From: CAZVUW01 sp964629825
GTDB lineage: Bacteria; Actinomycetota; Nitriliruptoria; Euzebyales; Egibacteraceae
DNA length: 21,799 nucleotides
Assembly (NCBI GenBank): GCA_964629825.1
Contig: CAZVUW010000054.1
Location: forward strand, 1-21,799
Direction of reading: 5' to 3'
In this document: positions 6,983 to 13,342 of the stretch, in pieces
Layout of the letters: each line of letters opens with the position of its first letter
Position numbering within the stretch: position 1 is the stretch's first letter
Made by a program: the position numbers and the translations under genes
The notes under the pieces: generated by a model
Databases searched by the model: none
What the model saw: the letters and a program-made list of their open reading frames with translations, nothing else
What the model was told of the DNA's origin: nothing

Positions 6983-8692
6983 AGGGGTCAGGCTGGATTG
7001 GCTCGCTGGCTGCTAGCTGTTGAGCCACTCGTCGTAGTAGCTGCGGATGGAAGCGGCCAGCGCCCGCAGACCAGCGGCGTCACCCTGGTTGGGGTGACCC
7101 TGCTCGACCACGTCGGCCTGCCACTCCAGCAGGCTGGCCGCGCGGTCCAGGTGCGCGAGCCCGGGACCGATCTTGCGGCGGCTGGACAGCCACTCCTCGG
7201 CGGTGTCGAGGGCGTGGCGCACCTTCTCCTCCAGACCGGCGCTGATGCCACCGTCAGCCGCAAGAGCATCCAGCTCGGTGCGCAGACCCGGGATGCCCAC
7301 GTACGGCTCGACCGGCCAGTAGCCGACGTTGGTGATGACCTTGTTGGCCGTCGTGCGCAGCGCCTGAGCCTGCTCGGCGGTGAGCCGACCCAGACCCTCC
7401 AACGCGTCCACGCGCTCGAGGAAGGCCTCGAGCGAGGCGACCGTGCCCGGCTCATGCCGCAGCAGCAGCGAGCGCCAGGCGTGGTCGAGCTCCAGAGTGA
7501 GGGCCTTGCGGTCCACCTGGTTCAGCTCCGAGCCCGCCACCCCGTCGCTCAGGATGTTGAACTCGTCGTACAGGAACGCCTCCGGCTTCCACAGGTAGTC
7601 CCGAGCCCAGATCGTGAACAGCTGGTTCCAGGCGTTGAAGTCATGGCCGCCAGAGACCACCAGGTTCTCGACCACCGCGTTCCTCAGCCCGGCGACCTGC
7701 GCCGGGTTCGGCAGCCCGAAGTCCCAAGCCCCACCACCGAACAGGATGTAGGGCACCGCAAGGTTCGGCGTGTTGTTGTTCACCGACACGCCCAAGCTCC
7801 ACGGGCCGAAGTAGCCGAACTGCGTCGGGTCGAAGTTGATGATGCTCTGGGTCGCCTGACCGCCGAGCGACAGGCCGGCGAAGGCGCGGTCCCGCGGGTG
7901 CGTGGAGACGTTGTAGTTGGCCTCGACGAACGGGATGACGACGTTGCGCAGGTTCGGGTAGCCCTGGTTGGCCGCTCCCATGTAGTTGAGGTTCGTGGTC
8001 ACGGCGATCGCCGGCTCGGTGAGGCCGTCCTGGAGCAGGTTGTCCATGATCACCGGGACGCTGCCGATGTTCATCCAGTCGGACTGGTCCTGACCGCCAC
8101 CGTGCTGCATCCAGATTGTCTTGTACGGCTGCGGGCGGTCCGGGTCATAGCCCGGCGGCAGGTACACACCGATGGTCCGCGGGATGCCGTTCAGAGGCGG
8201 CAGACCCGGAACCTGCACATAGCTCCACGTGCCCTTGGGCGAATCCGGCCGCGGGTTCTCGATCTCACGCGCGCCCATGGGCGCGTAGTTCTGCCGCTCC
8301 GGGTCGTAAGGCACGTTCACCTTGTTGAACGCACGCCGCGCCGTGCCCGTCAGCCCATCCGGGGCGTAGATCGGCGGGTTCGCCGGGTCCGTCACCCACA
8401 GGTTGGTGTTGTTGTTGACGTAGAACCAGTACTGGTTGGCACCGGCCGCCAGCGGCACCTCATGCACCCAGTAGCCATCGCCGACGTTGGTCATCTGCAC
8501 GTCGTAGGCCCCGCCACCGCGCATCAGGCCCGGCCGGTACTGCGACGGCTGATAGACCGTGGTGTTCGACAGGTCCTCCCAGTCCCGCAGCAGGATGTCG
8601 GCGACGAACCGCACGCTGGCCGCCTCGGGGTTGTAGTACACGAACCGCACCGTGTAGCCGGTCGGCGAGCTCTCGTCCCTGATCACCGTCGG
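6951..8692. repeat. Exact direct repeat, left copy (1,742 bp)
   Basis: Every stretch I compared is the same as 9271-11012 at a constant offset of 2,320 bases, and translations in several frames agree throughout. It covers the mature part of the esterase gene, its stop, and the terminator hairpin. Identity ends abruptly at 8693 (G here, C in the other copy), inside codon 59 at the start of the mature protein, and at 6950 on the other side. Confidence 0.95.
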
Positions 8693-8869
8693 GCCGGGAG
8701 TCAGGTCTTCCTGGGCCGTGGCCACCGGCGCCAGTCCCATCACCAGAACCAGGGCGAGCAGCAGCGCAGTGACCAGCGCCGGCAGTCGGACATGGCCCGC
8801 TCCCGCTACCGCACCTCCTGCGCTAAGCCCGCCCGGTACTAGACCCTTCACCGCTCTTCTCTTAGACAT
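7013..8869 (-). CDS. Secreted CE1-like esterase, copy 1 (putative xylan acyl/feruloyl esterase)
   Basis: A 618-residue exported alpha/beta hydrolase. A basic N-terminus and hydrophobic stretch (about 30-50) ending ATAQ form a Sec signal peptide; no lipobox. Residues about 60-180 look like an Ig/E-set carbohydrate-recognition fold as in enterochelin-esterase-like proteins. The esterase domain (about 210-430) carries HGGG at 256-259, the nucleophile elbow GLSLG with Ser334, likely Asp383 in GGGAWDF, and His409 in SGGHDFNAW. A helical C-terminal region (about 450-618), rich in Leu/Ala with conserved-looking Trp and Gly turns, resembles no domain I can name with certainty. The ATG has AGAAGGGG upstream. 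Family knowledge plus the locus suggest removal of acetyl or feruloyl groups from arabinoxylan; other polysaccharide or storage esters remain possible. It has a near-duplicate next door. Confidence 0.88.
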   Translation of the reverse strand: MSKRRAVKGLVPGGLSAGGAVAGAGHVRLPALVTALLLALVLVMGLAPVATAQEDLTPGPTVIRDESSPTGYTVRFVYYNPEAASVRFVADILLRDWEDLSNTTVYQPSQYRPGLMRGGGAYDVQMTNVGDGYWVHEVPLAAGANQYWFYVNNNTNLWVTDPANPPIYAPDGLTGTARRAFNKVNVPYDPERQNYAPMGAREIENPRPDSPKGTWSYVQVPGLPPLNGIPRTIGVYLPPGYDPDRPQPYKTIWMQHGGGQDQSDWMNIGSVPVIMDNLLQDGLTEPAIAVTTNLNYMGAANQGYPNLRNVVIPFVEANYNVSTHPRDRAFAGLSLGGQATQSIINFDPTQFGYFGPWSLGVSVNNNTPNLAVPYILFGGGAWDFGLPNPAQVAGLRNAVVENLVVSGGHDFNAWNQLFTIWARDYLWKPEAFLYDEFNILSDGVAGSELNQVDRKALTLELDHAWRSLLLRHEPGTVASLEAFLERVDALEGLGRLTAEQAQALRTTANKVITNVGYWPVEPYVGIPGLRTELDALAADGGISAGLEEKVRHALDTAEEWLSSRRKIGPGLAHLDRAASLLEWQADVVEQGHPNQGDAAGLRALAASIRSYYDEWLNS

Positions 8870-8928
8870 GCTGCACCCCTTCTGCCCCGGGGAACCCAGG
8901 GCCAGGTCGAGCCGCGTCGCCGCGGCGT
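8867..8928 (-). repeat. Conserved leader segment, esterase copy 1
   Basis: About 62 bases from the start codon outward match 11178-11239 with only about three differences, although the coding DNA for the signal peptides just inside has diverged strongly. It contains the ribosome site and a CGCCGCGGCG palindrome at 8918-8927. The conservation suggests a functional 5' leader or a second patch of gene conversion. Confidence 0.6.
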
Positions 8929-8950
8929 TCGGTCAGCGCGCACCCGCGCC

Positions 8951-8966
8951 TGCGAGCGCTACCAAC
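8951..8966 (-). promoter_or_regulatory. Weak second LacI-type site before esterase copy 1
   Basis: On the minus strand GTTGGTAGCGCTCGCA shares the TAGCGCT core with the 11268 site. It lies between the predicted main operator at 9017 and the start codon, about 66 bases centre to centre. It is degenerate and may be chance. Confidence 0.35.
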
Positions 8967-9016
8967 GCAAGAGGCAGGGACCTTCCTGGAGCTTTCCATA
9001 CCTCATGCGCTCGGTG

Positions 9017-9032
9017 ATGTTAGCGCAATCAA
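9017..9032 (-). promoter_or_regulatory. LacI-type operator / -10 region of esterase copy 1
   Basis: ATGTTAGCGCAATCAA on the plus strand matches the locus motif. Read toward the gene it supplies TAACAT (9022-9017) as a -10 box about 150 bases before the start codon. I cannot find a convincing -35 box at 16-18 bases. Confidence 0.5.
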
Positions 9033-9270
9033 GGTGGGCGATGGAGCAGAAATAGATTGTGCTTTTCCGCACAAGACCCGACGCCTTACTTGGCGTCACG
9101 ACCTCTCTGCGCCAGGTCCTGTTCTTGCATAGAGCTTCGCCTCACTTGACCGCTCCTTATCGGTCCAAAAGGACAGAAGCACTCGGGTGAGGCGAAGCGG
9201 TGACTCGACCGGTCGGGTTGGCAGTGGCCGTATCGGGACCGCGGTCACGTACTCGTGGATGTTGTTGAAA
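9033..9270. other. Intergenic region between the twin esterases
   Basis: Outside the repeat, this stretch holds no credible gene. It contains a small hairpin, TTGTGC (9057-9062) and GCACAA (9069-9074), and a 12-bp perfect inverted repeat, GCTTCGCCTCAC (9134-9145) and GTGAGGCGAAGC (9187-9198), with a 41-base interior that itself nearly folds (TTGACCG 9146-9152 with CGGTCCAA 9161-9168). Base use is more A/T-rich than in the flanking genes. Confidence 0.5.
9134..9198. repeat. 12-bp perfect inverted repeat between the esterases
   Basis: Arms at 9134-9145 and 9187-9198 with a partly self-complementary interior. It is not part of the duplicated 1,742 bp. It may be an RNA stem, a terminator-like element or the remnant of a small mobile element; the sequence alone does not decide. 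Confidence 0.5.
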
Positions 9271-11012
9271 GAGGGAGGGGGCACCCACGCGGTGCCCCCT
9301 CCAGGGGTCAGGCTGGATTGGCTCGCTGGCTGCTAGCTGTTGAGCCACTCGTCGTAGTAGCTGCGGATGGAAGCGGCCAGCGCCCGCAGACCAGCGGCGT
9401 CACCCTGGTTGGGGTGACCCTGCTCGACCACGTCGGCCTGCCACTCCAGCAGGCTGGCCGCGCGGTCCAGGTGCGCGAGCCCGGGACCGATCTTGCGGCG
9501 GCTGGACAGCCACTCCTCGGCGGTGTCGAGGGCGTGGCGCACCTTCTCCTCCAGACCGGCGCTGATGCCACCGTCAGCCGCAAGAGCATCCAGCTCGGTG
9601 CGCAGACCCGGGATGCCCACGTACGGCTCGACCGGCCAGTAGCCGACGTTGGTGATGACCTTGTTGGCCGTCGTGCGCAGCGCCTGAGCCTGCTCGGCGG
9701 TGAGCCGACCCAGACCCTCCAACGCGTCCACGCGCTCGAGGAAGGCCTCGAGCGAGGCGACCGTGCCCGGCTCATGCCGCAGCAGCAGCGAGCGCCAGGC
9801 GTGGTCGAGCTCCAGAGTGAGGGCCTTGCGGTCCACCTGGTTCAGCTCCGAGCCCGCCACCCCGTCGCTCAGGATGTTGAACTCGTCGTACAGGAACGCC
9901 TCCGGCTTCCACAGGTAGTCCCGAGCCCAGATCGTGAACAGCTGGTTCCAGGCGTTGAAGTCATGGCCGCCAGAGACCACCAGGTTCTCGACCACCGCGT
10001 TCCTCAGCCCGGCGACCTGCGCCGGGTTCGGCAGCCCGAAGTCCCAAGCCCCACCACCGAACAGGATGTAGGGCACCGCAAGGTTCGGCGTGTTGTTGTT
10101 CACCGACACGCCCAAGCTCCACGGGCCGAAGTAGCCGAACTGCGTCGGGTCGAAGTTGATGATGCTCTGGGTCGCCTGACCGCCGAGCGACAGGCCGGCG
10201 AAGGCGCGGTCCCGCGGGTGCGTGGAGACGTTGTAGTTGGCCTCGACGAACGGGATGACGACGTTGCGCAGGTTCGGGTAGCCCTGGTTGGCCGCTCCCA
10301 TGTAGTTGAGGTTCGTGGTCACGGCGATCGCCGGCTCGGTGAGGCCGTCCTGGAGCAGGTTGTCCATGATCACCGGGACGCTGCCGATGTTCATCCAGTC
10401 GGACTGGTCCTGACCGCCACCGTGCTGCATCCAGATTGTCTTGTACGGCTGCGGGCGGTCCGGGTCATAGCCCGGCGGCAGGTACACACCGATGGTCCGC
10501 GGGATGCCGTTCAGAGGCGGCAGACCCGGAACCTGCACATAGCTCCACGTGCCCTTGGGCGAATCCGGCCGCGGGTTCTCGATCTCACGCGCGCCCATGG
10601 GCGCGTAGTTCTGCCGCTCCGGGTCGTAAGGCACGTTCACCTTGTTGAACGCACGCCGCGCCGTGCCCGTCAGCCCATCCGGGGCGTAGATCGGCGGGTT
10701 CGCCGGGTCCGTCACCCACAGGTTGGTGTTGTTGTTGACGTAGAACCAGTACTGGTTGGCACCGGCCGCCAGCGGCACCTCATGCACCCAGTAGCCATCG
10801 CCGACGTTGGTCATCTGCACGTCGTAGGCCCCGCCACCGCGCATCAGGCCCGGCCGGTACTGCGACGGCTGATAGACCGTGGTGTTCGACAGGTCCTCCC
10901 AGTCCCGCAGCAGGATGTCGGCGACGAACCGCACGCTGGCCGCCTCGGGGTTGTAGTACACGAACCGCACCGTGTAGCCGGTCGGCGAGCTCTCGTCCCT
11001 GATCACCGTCGG
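9271..11012. repeat. Exact direct repeat, right copy (1,742 bp)
   Basis: Counterpart of 6951-8692. It begins at 9271 just before the terminator stem and ends at 11012, inside the codon for the fourth residue of the shared mature sequence LTPGP. Synonymous differences start at once beyond the edge (11013 and 11016). Confidence 0.95.
9274..9302 (-). terminator. Terminator hairpin after esterase copy 2
   Basis: The same 12-bp stem and 5-base loop as after copy 1 (arms 9274-9285 and 9291-9302), beginning 31 bases after the stop codon. The companion stem found after copy 1 is absent because the repeat ends at 9271. Confidence 0.65.
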
Positions 11013-11180
11013 CCCAGGAGTCAGCGGCTGGGCCTTCGCTACCGGTGCGACCCCTACCACCATGGCCAGCACCAGCACCAGGGCTGCGATCACAGCGGGA
11101 AGGCGGACATCACCACCTACAGCCACCGCTCCTGCGGTCTGCCCGCCCCGTCGTAGCCTTAACGATCCCCTTGTGGACAT
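9333..11180 (-). CDS. Secreted CE1-like esterase, copy 2 (mature part identical to copy 1)
   Basis: A 615-residue exported alpha/beta hydrolase whose sequence from LTPGPTVIRDESS to the end is the same as copy 1, including the Ser-His catalytic motifs (GLSLGG, SGGHDF) and the helical C-terminus. Only the signal peptide differs (MSTRGSLRLRRGGQTAGAV... ending PVAKAQ against ...PVATAQ). I chose the ATG at 11180 because GGAAGGGG lies six bases upstream and it aligns with the copy 1 start; an upstream start at 11243 would add 21 residues that fall in the conserved leader. Both copies sit on the same strand with separate operator regions, so they are probably separate transcription units that export the same enzyme under slightly different control. 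Substrate as for copy 1, inferred from the locus. Confidence 0.88.
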   Translation of the reverse strand: MSTRGSLRLRRGGQTAGAVAVGGDVRLPAVIAALVLVLAMVVGVAPVAKAQPLTPGPTVIRDESSPTGYTVRFVYYNPEAASVRFVADILLRDWEDLSNTTVYQPSQYRPGLMRGGGAYDVQMTNVGDGYWVHEVPLAAGANQYWFYVNNNTNLWVTDPANPPIYAPDGLTGTARRAFNKVNVPYDPERQNYAPMGAREIENPRPDSPKGTWSYVQVPGLPPLNGIPRTIGVYLPPGYDPDRPQPYKTIWMQHGGGQDQSDWMNIGSVPVIMDNLLQDGLTEPAIAVTTNLNYMGAANQGYPNLRNVVIPFVEANYNVSTHPRDRAFAGLSLGGQATQSIINFDPTQFGYFGPWSLGVSVNNNTPNLAVPYILFGGGAWDFGLPNPAQVAGLRNAVVENLVVSGGHDFNAWNQLFTIWARDYLWKPEAFLYDEFNILSDGVAGSELNQVDRKALTLELDHAWRSLLLRHEPGTVASLEAFLERVDALEGLGRLTAEQAQALRTTANKVITNVGYWPVEPYVGIPGLRTELDALAADGGISAGLEEKVRHALDTAEEWLSSRRKIGPGLAHLDRAASLLEWQADVVEQGHPNQGDAAGLRALAASIRSYYDEWLNS

Positions 11181-11239
11181 GCCGCACCCCTTCCGCCCCG
11201 GGAAACCCAGGGCCAGGTCGAGCCGCGTCGCCGCGGCGT
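11178..11239 (-). repeat. Conserved leader segment, esterase copy 2
   Basis: Counterpart of 8867-8928, matching over about 62 bases with roughly three differences and then diverging completely at about 11240. Confidence 0.6.
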
Positions 11240-11250
11240 CCAAGTGAAGA

Positions 11251-11283
11251 GAGCGCTTAACCCACGCACGTTAGCGCTACCGC
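11251..11283 (-). promoter_or_regulatory. Secondary LacI-type sites before esterase copy 2
   Basis: ACGTTAGCGCTACCGC at 11268-11283 matches the first ten bases of the locus motif. GAGCGCTTAAC at 11251-11261 is a weaker neighbour. Both lie between the main operator at 11345 and the start codon, in the same relative place as the weak site before copy 1. Confidence 0.45.
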
Positions 11284-11344
11284 GATTAGGAACAGCGCGC
11301 TATCGAAACCTCCCTCTTGCAACCCGTCGCGCTCTCTGAGCCTG

Positions 11345-11374
11345 ACGTTAGCGCAAACGTTTGACTGGTAGCAA
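11345..11374 (-). promoter_or_regulatory. Predicted promoter and best operator, esterase copy 2
   Basis: ACGTTAGCGCAAACGT at 11345-11360 is a near-perfect palindrome (14 of 16 positions symmetric). On the minus strand it supplies TAACGT (11350-11345) as a -10 box, with TTGCTA (11374-11369) 18 bases upstream as a possible -35 box. Transcription would start about 160 bases before the esterase ATG. Confidence 0.55.
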
Positions 11375-11455
11375 GGGGTTTTCTGGCCGCTCTCCCACCC
11401 CGGCAACAGCGCTGGCGCGAGGGTCTGCCTTCGGACCGCGGCCCCGGCGCAGAGG

Positions 11456-12961
11456 TCAGCTTGGGTGCAAGCGCAGGACGTTCCACGAGACGGGAGGAAG
11501 CGCGATGGTCAGGGCGTCCCCCGTGCGCTGAGCGACCACCGCGTTGCGCGGAACCACGCGATCCGGGGCCTGCTCGGTGTTGGTAGCCCGTAGGTCGCCG
11601 TCGAGGACCAGGTGCTCCACGAGCTGGTGGTCGGGGAACGCGCGCACTCCGATGGTCAGGATCAGGTCGTCGGTCTGGTGGCGGTTGACCGCGAAGACGA
11701 CCACCTCACCGGTCTCCTCGTCGTGCGTGGCCACCGCGTGGAGGTAGGGCGCCTCACCGTACTGGTCCGTCGCATAGCTCGGCGTGATCGGGTCGATGAG
11801 CAGGACCTTGCCCCGAGCCAGCCGCGCGGCGTGTGAGAACGGCCAGAACGACGTCTGCCGCCACGCTGGGCCGCCCGGCTCGCTGCGCAGGATGCCGAGG
11901 GCGTTCACCAGCTGCGCCTGGCAGGCAGCCGTGACGCGGTCGGAGTGGCGCAGAAGCGTGATGAGCAGGGAGCCGACGACCACGGCGTCCACGACGTTCA
12001 CGGTGTCCTCGGCGACCCGGGGCGCGACGGGCCAGTCATCGCCGTCCGGCACGCCGATGTCGTCCATGTACCAGACGTTCCACTCGTCGAACGCGACGTT
12101 GATCCTCTTCCGGCTCCGCACCTTCGCGCCGATGTGATCGGCCGTGGCGACCACCTCGTCGATGAAGTGCTCCATGTCGACGGCGGAGGCGAGGAAGGTC
12201 GCGAGGTCCCCGGCCATCGACTCGTTGTAGTAGGCGTGCGCCGAGATGAAGTCGACCTGGTCGTAGCACTCCTCGAGAACGGTGGCCTCCCACTGGCCGA
12301 AGGTGGACATGCTGCGGCTTGAGCTGCCGCAGGCGACGAGCTCGAGGTCGGGCTGTCGTTGCCGCAGAGCGCGCGCGGTCTCGGCGGCCAGCCGGCCGTA
12401 CTCGTAGGCGGTCTTGTGCCCGGTCTGCCAGGGTCCGTCCATCTCGTTGCCGAGGCACCACAGCCTGATGCCGAACGGCTCCGCGTAGCCGTGCTGGATT
12501 CGCAGGTCGGACAGGTAGGTGCCGCCGGGGTGGTTCGCGTACTCCCAGACGTCCAGCGCCTCCTGGATGCCGCGGGTCCCGAGGTTCACGGCATAGTTCG
12601 GCTCCACGCCCGCCTTGCGGCACCAGGTGATGAACTCCGCTATGCCATGGGCGTTCGTCTCGAGCGAGTGCCATGCGGCGTCGAGACGGCGGGGTCGGTC
12701 CGCGACCGGGCCGATGCCGTCATCCCACCGGTAGCCGGAGACGAAGTTGCCACCCGGATACCGCACCATCGTGACCCCGAGCTCCTTGGTGAGCTCGAGC
12801 ACGTCACGCCGGTGCCCGTCCTCGTCGGCGCTGGGATGGCCGGGCTCGAAGATGCCCGTGTACACACAGCGGCCCATGTGCTCGACGAAGGACCCGAACG
12901 TGCGCCGGTGTACGTCGGCGACGACGAAGTCGGGATCGAGCACGAGGCTGGCGCTAACCAT
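11456..12961 (-). CDS. abfA: Alpha-L-arabinofuranosidase, GH51 family
   Basis: A 501-residue cytoplasmic glycoside hydrolase that removes L-arabinofuranosyl side groups from arabinoxylan or arabinan oligosaccharides. The N-terminal FGSFVEHMGRCVYTGIFEP and MVRYPGGNFVSGYRWDDGIGP segments are typical of GH51. The acid/base is Glu173 in LWCLGNEMDGPWQ and the nucleophile is Glu293 in AFDEWNVW; SAHAYYN (240-246) is also conserved. The TIM barrel is followed by the usual C-terminal beta domain (about 385-501). Length is normal for the family and there is no signal peptide, so the substrate must be imported. The ATG has GGAG six bases upstream. A predicted promoter lies 227 bases upstream (13188-13215), divergent from xylulokinase. 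An operator-like motif covers the start codon. Confidence 0.95.
   Translation of the reverse strand: MVSASLVLDPDFVVADVHRRTFGSFVEHMGRCVYTGIFEPGHPSADEDGHRRDVLELTKELGVTMVRYPGGNFVSGYRWDDGIGPVADRPRRLDAAWHSLETNAHGIAEFITWCRKAGVEPNYAVNLGTRGIQEALDVWEYANHPGGTYLSDLRIQHGYAEPFGIRLWCLGNEMDGPWQTGHKTAYEYGRLAAETARALRQRQPDLELVACGSSSRSMSTFGQWEATVLEECYDQVDFISAHAYYNESMAGDLATFLASAVDMEHFIDEVVATADHIGAKVRSRKRINVAFDEWNVWYMDDIGVPDGDDWPVAPRVAEDTVNVVDAVVVGSLLITLLRHSDRVTAACQAQLVNALGILRSEPGGPAWRQTSFWPFSHAARLARGKVLLIDPITPSYATDQYGEAPYLHAVATHDEETGEVVVFAVNRHQTDDLILTIGVRAFPDHQLVEHLVLDGDLRATNTEQAPDRVVPRNAVVAQRTGDALTIALPPVSWNVLRLHPS
12946..12961. promoter_or_regulatory. Operator-like motif overlapping the abfA start codon
   Basis: Read on the minus strand, ATGGTTAGCGCCAGCC holds the GTTAGCGC core of the locus motif and begins with the ATG of the arabinofuranosidase gene. 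It may act as a second, road-block or looping site for the main operator 242 bases away. It may also be a coincidence of the codons for Met-Val-Ser-Ala. Confidence 0.4.
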
Positions 12962-13342
12962 CTGGAGCTCCGCTCTCCGTGTCCAGATCCCCGGCGGGGC
13001 GGCTCCTGGACGTCCTGGTGGCGGTCGTGCAGCGCGTCGAGGTCATGGGCGGCGATGGGGCCAGGTCGATCAGCTGTCAGCAATCGAGCCGAAGCGTCTT
13101 GCCGAACGCACGGGGCGGCCTCCGGCTTCGCCCAGGGGACTCCGACAGGGCCTGGATGCCAAGGCGAGTGTGCAGTAAGGTGGCTGGATGTTAACGCAAA
13201 CGTCCCCGCTGTCAACGGCCTGCGGAGGCGGCTGCAGACCATCGCAGCCCTTGGGGCTGCAGCGAGTCCGGACCAGGTTGGAGACCGAGTGCGACCTGGG
13301 GCACTGCCTGTCACAGCAGGCGAGGGAGCGACGGATCCCGCT
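12962..13342. other. Divergent control region between abfA and xylB
   Basis: 381 bases without a credible gene. It holds the minus-strand promoter/operator at 13188-13215. A weak plus-strand -10 candidate TAAGGT at 13176-13181 could serve xylB, but its -35 (near 13152) is poor. Nothing else of note is visible between 12980 and 13150. Confidence 0.6.
13188..13215 (-). promoter_or_regulatory. Predicted abfA promoter with overlapping LacI-type operator
   Basis: On the minus strand a consensus -35 TTGACA (13215-13210) and a -10 TAACAT (13193-13188) are 16 bases apart. The motif ATGTTAACGCAAACGT at 13188-13203 covers the -10 and most of the spacer. This is the clearest promoter in the locus. Its position between divergent abfA and xylB means that one bound repressor could affect both. 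Confidence 0.65.

Noticed and set aside
6341..8842. An 833-residue open frame on the plus strand opposite esterase copy 1, and its 633-residue twin at 9255-11156
   Set aside because: Both are mirror frames of GC-rich esterase DNA, with Val/Arg/His/Asp-rich composition, no domain and no ribosome site. The minus-strand frames carry signal peptide, catalytic motifs and ribosome sites.
9096..9348. Two short minus-strand open frames between the esterases
   Set aside because: No ribosome site, no recognisable motif, overlapping each other and the terminator of copy 2.
6951..11012. The exact repeat as an insertion sequence or composite transposon
   Set aside because: No transposase, no terminal inverted repeats at its ends and no target duplication seen. 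The edges match gene structure (signal peptide, terminator) instead.
11160..11180. CTTAACGAT inside the esterase copy 2 signal-peptide coding region as another operator
   Set aside because: It lacks the GTTARCGC core and lies inside coding DNA without a counterpart in copy 1.
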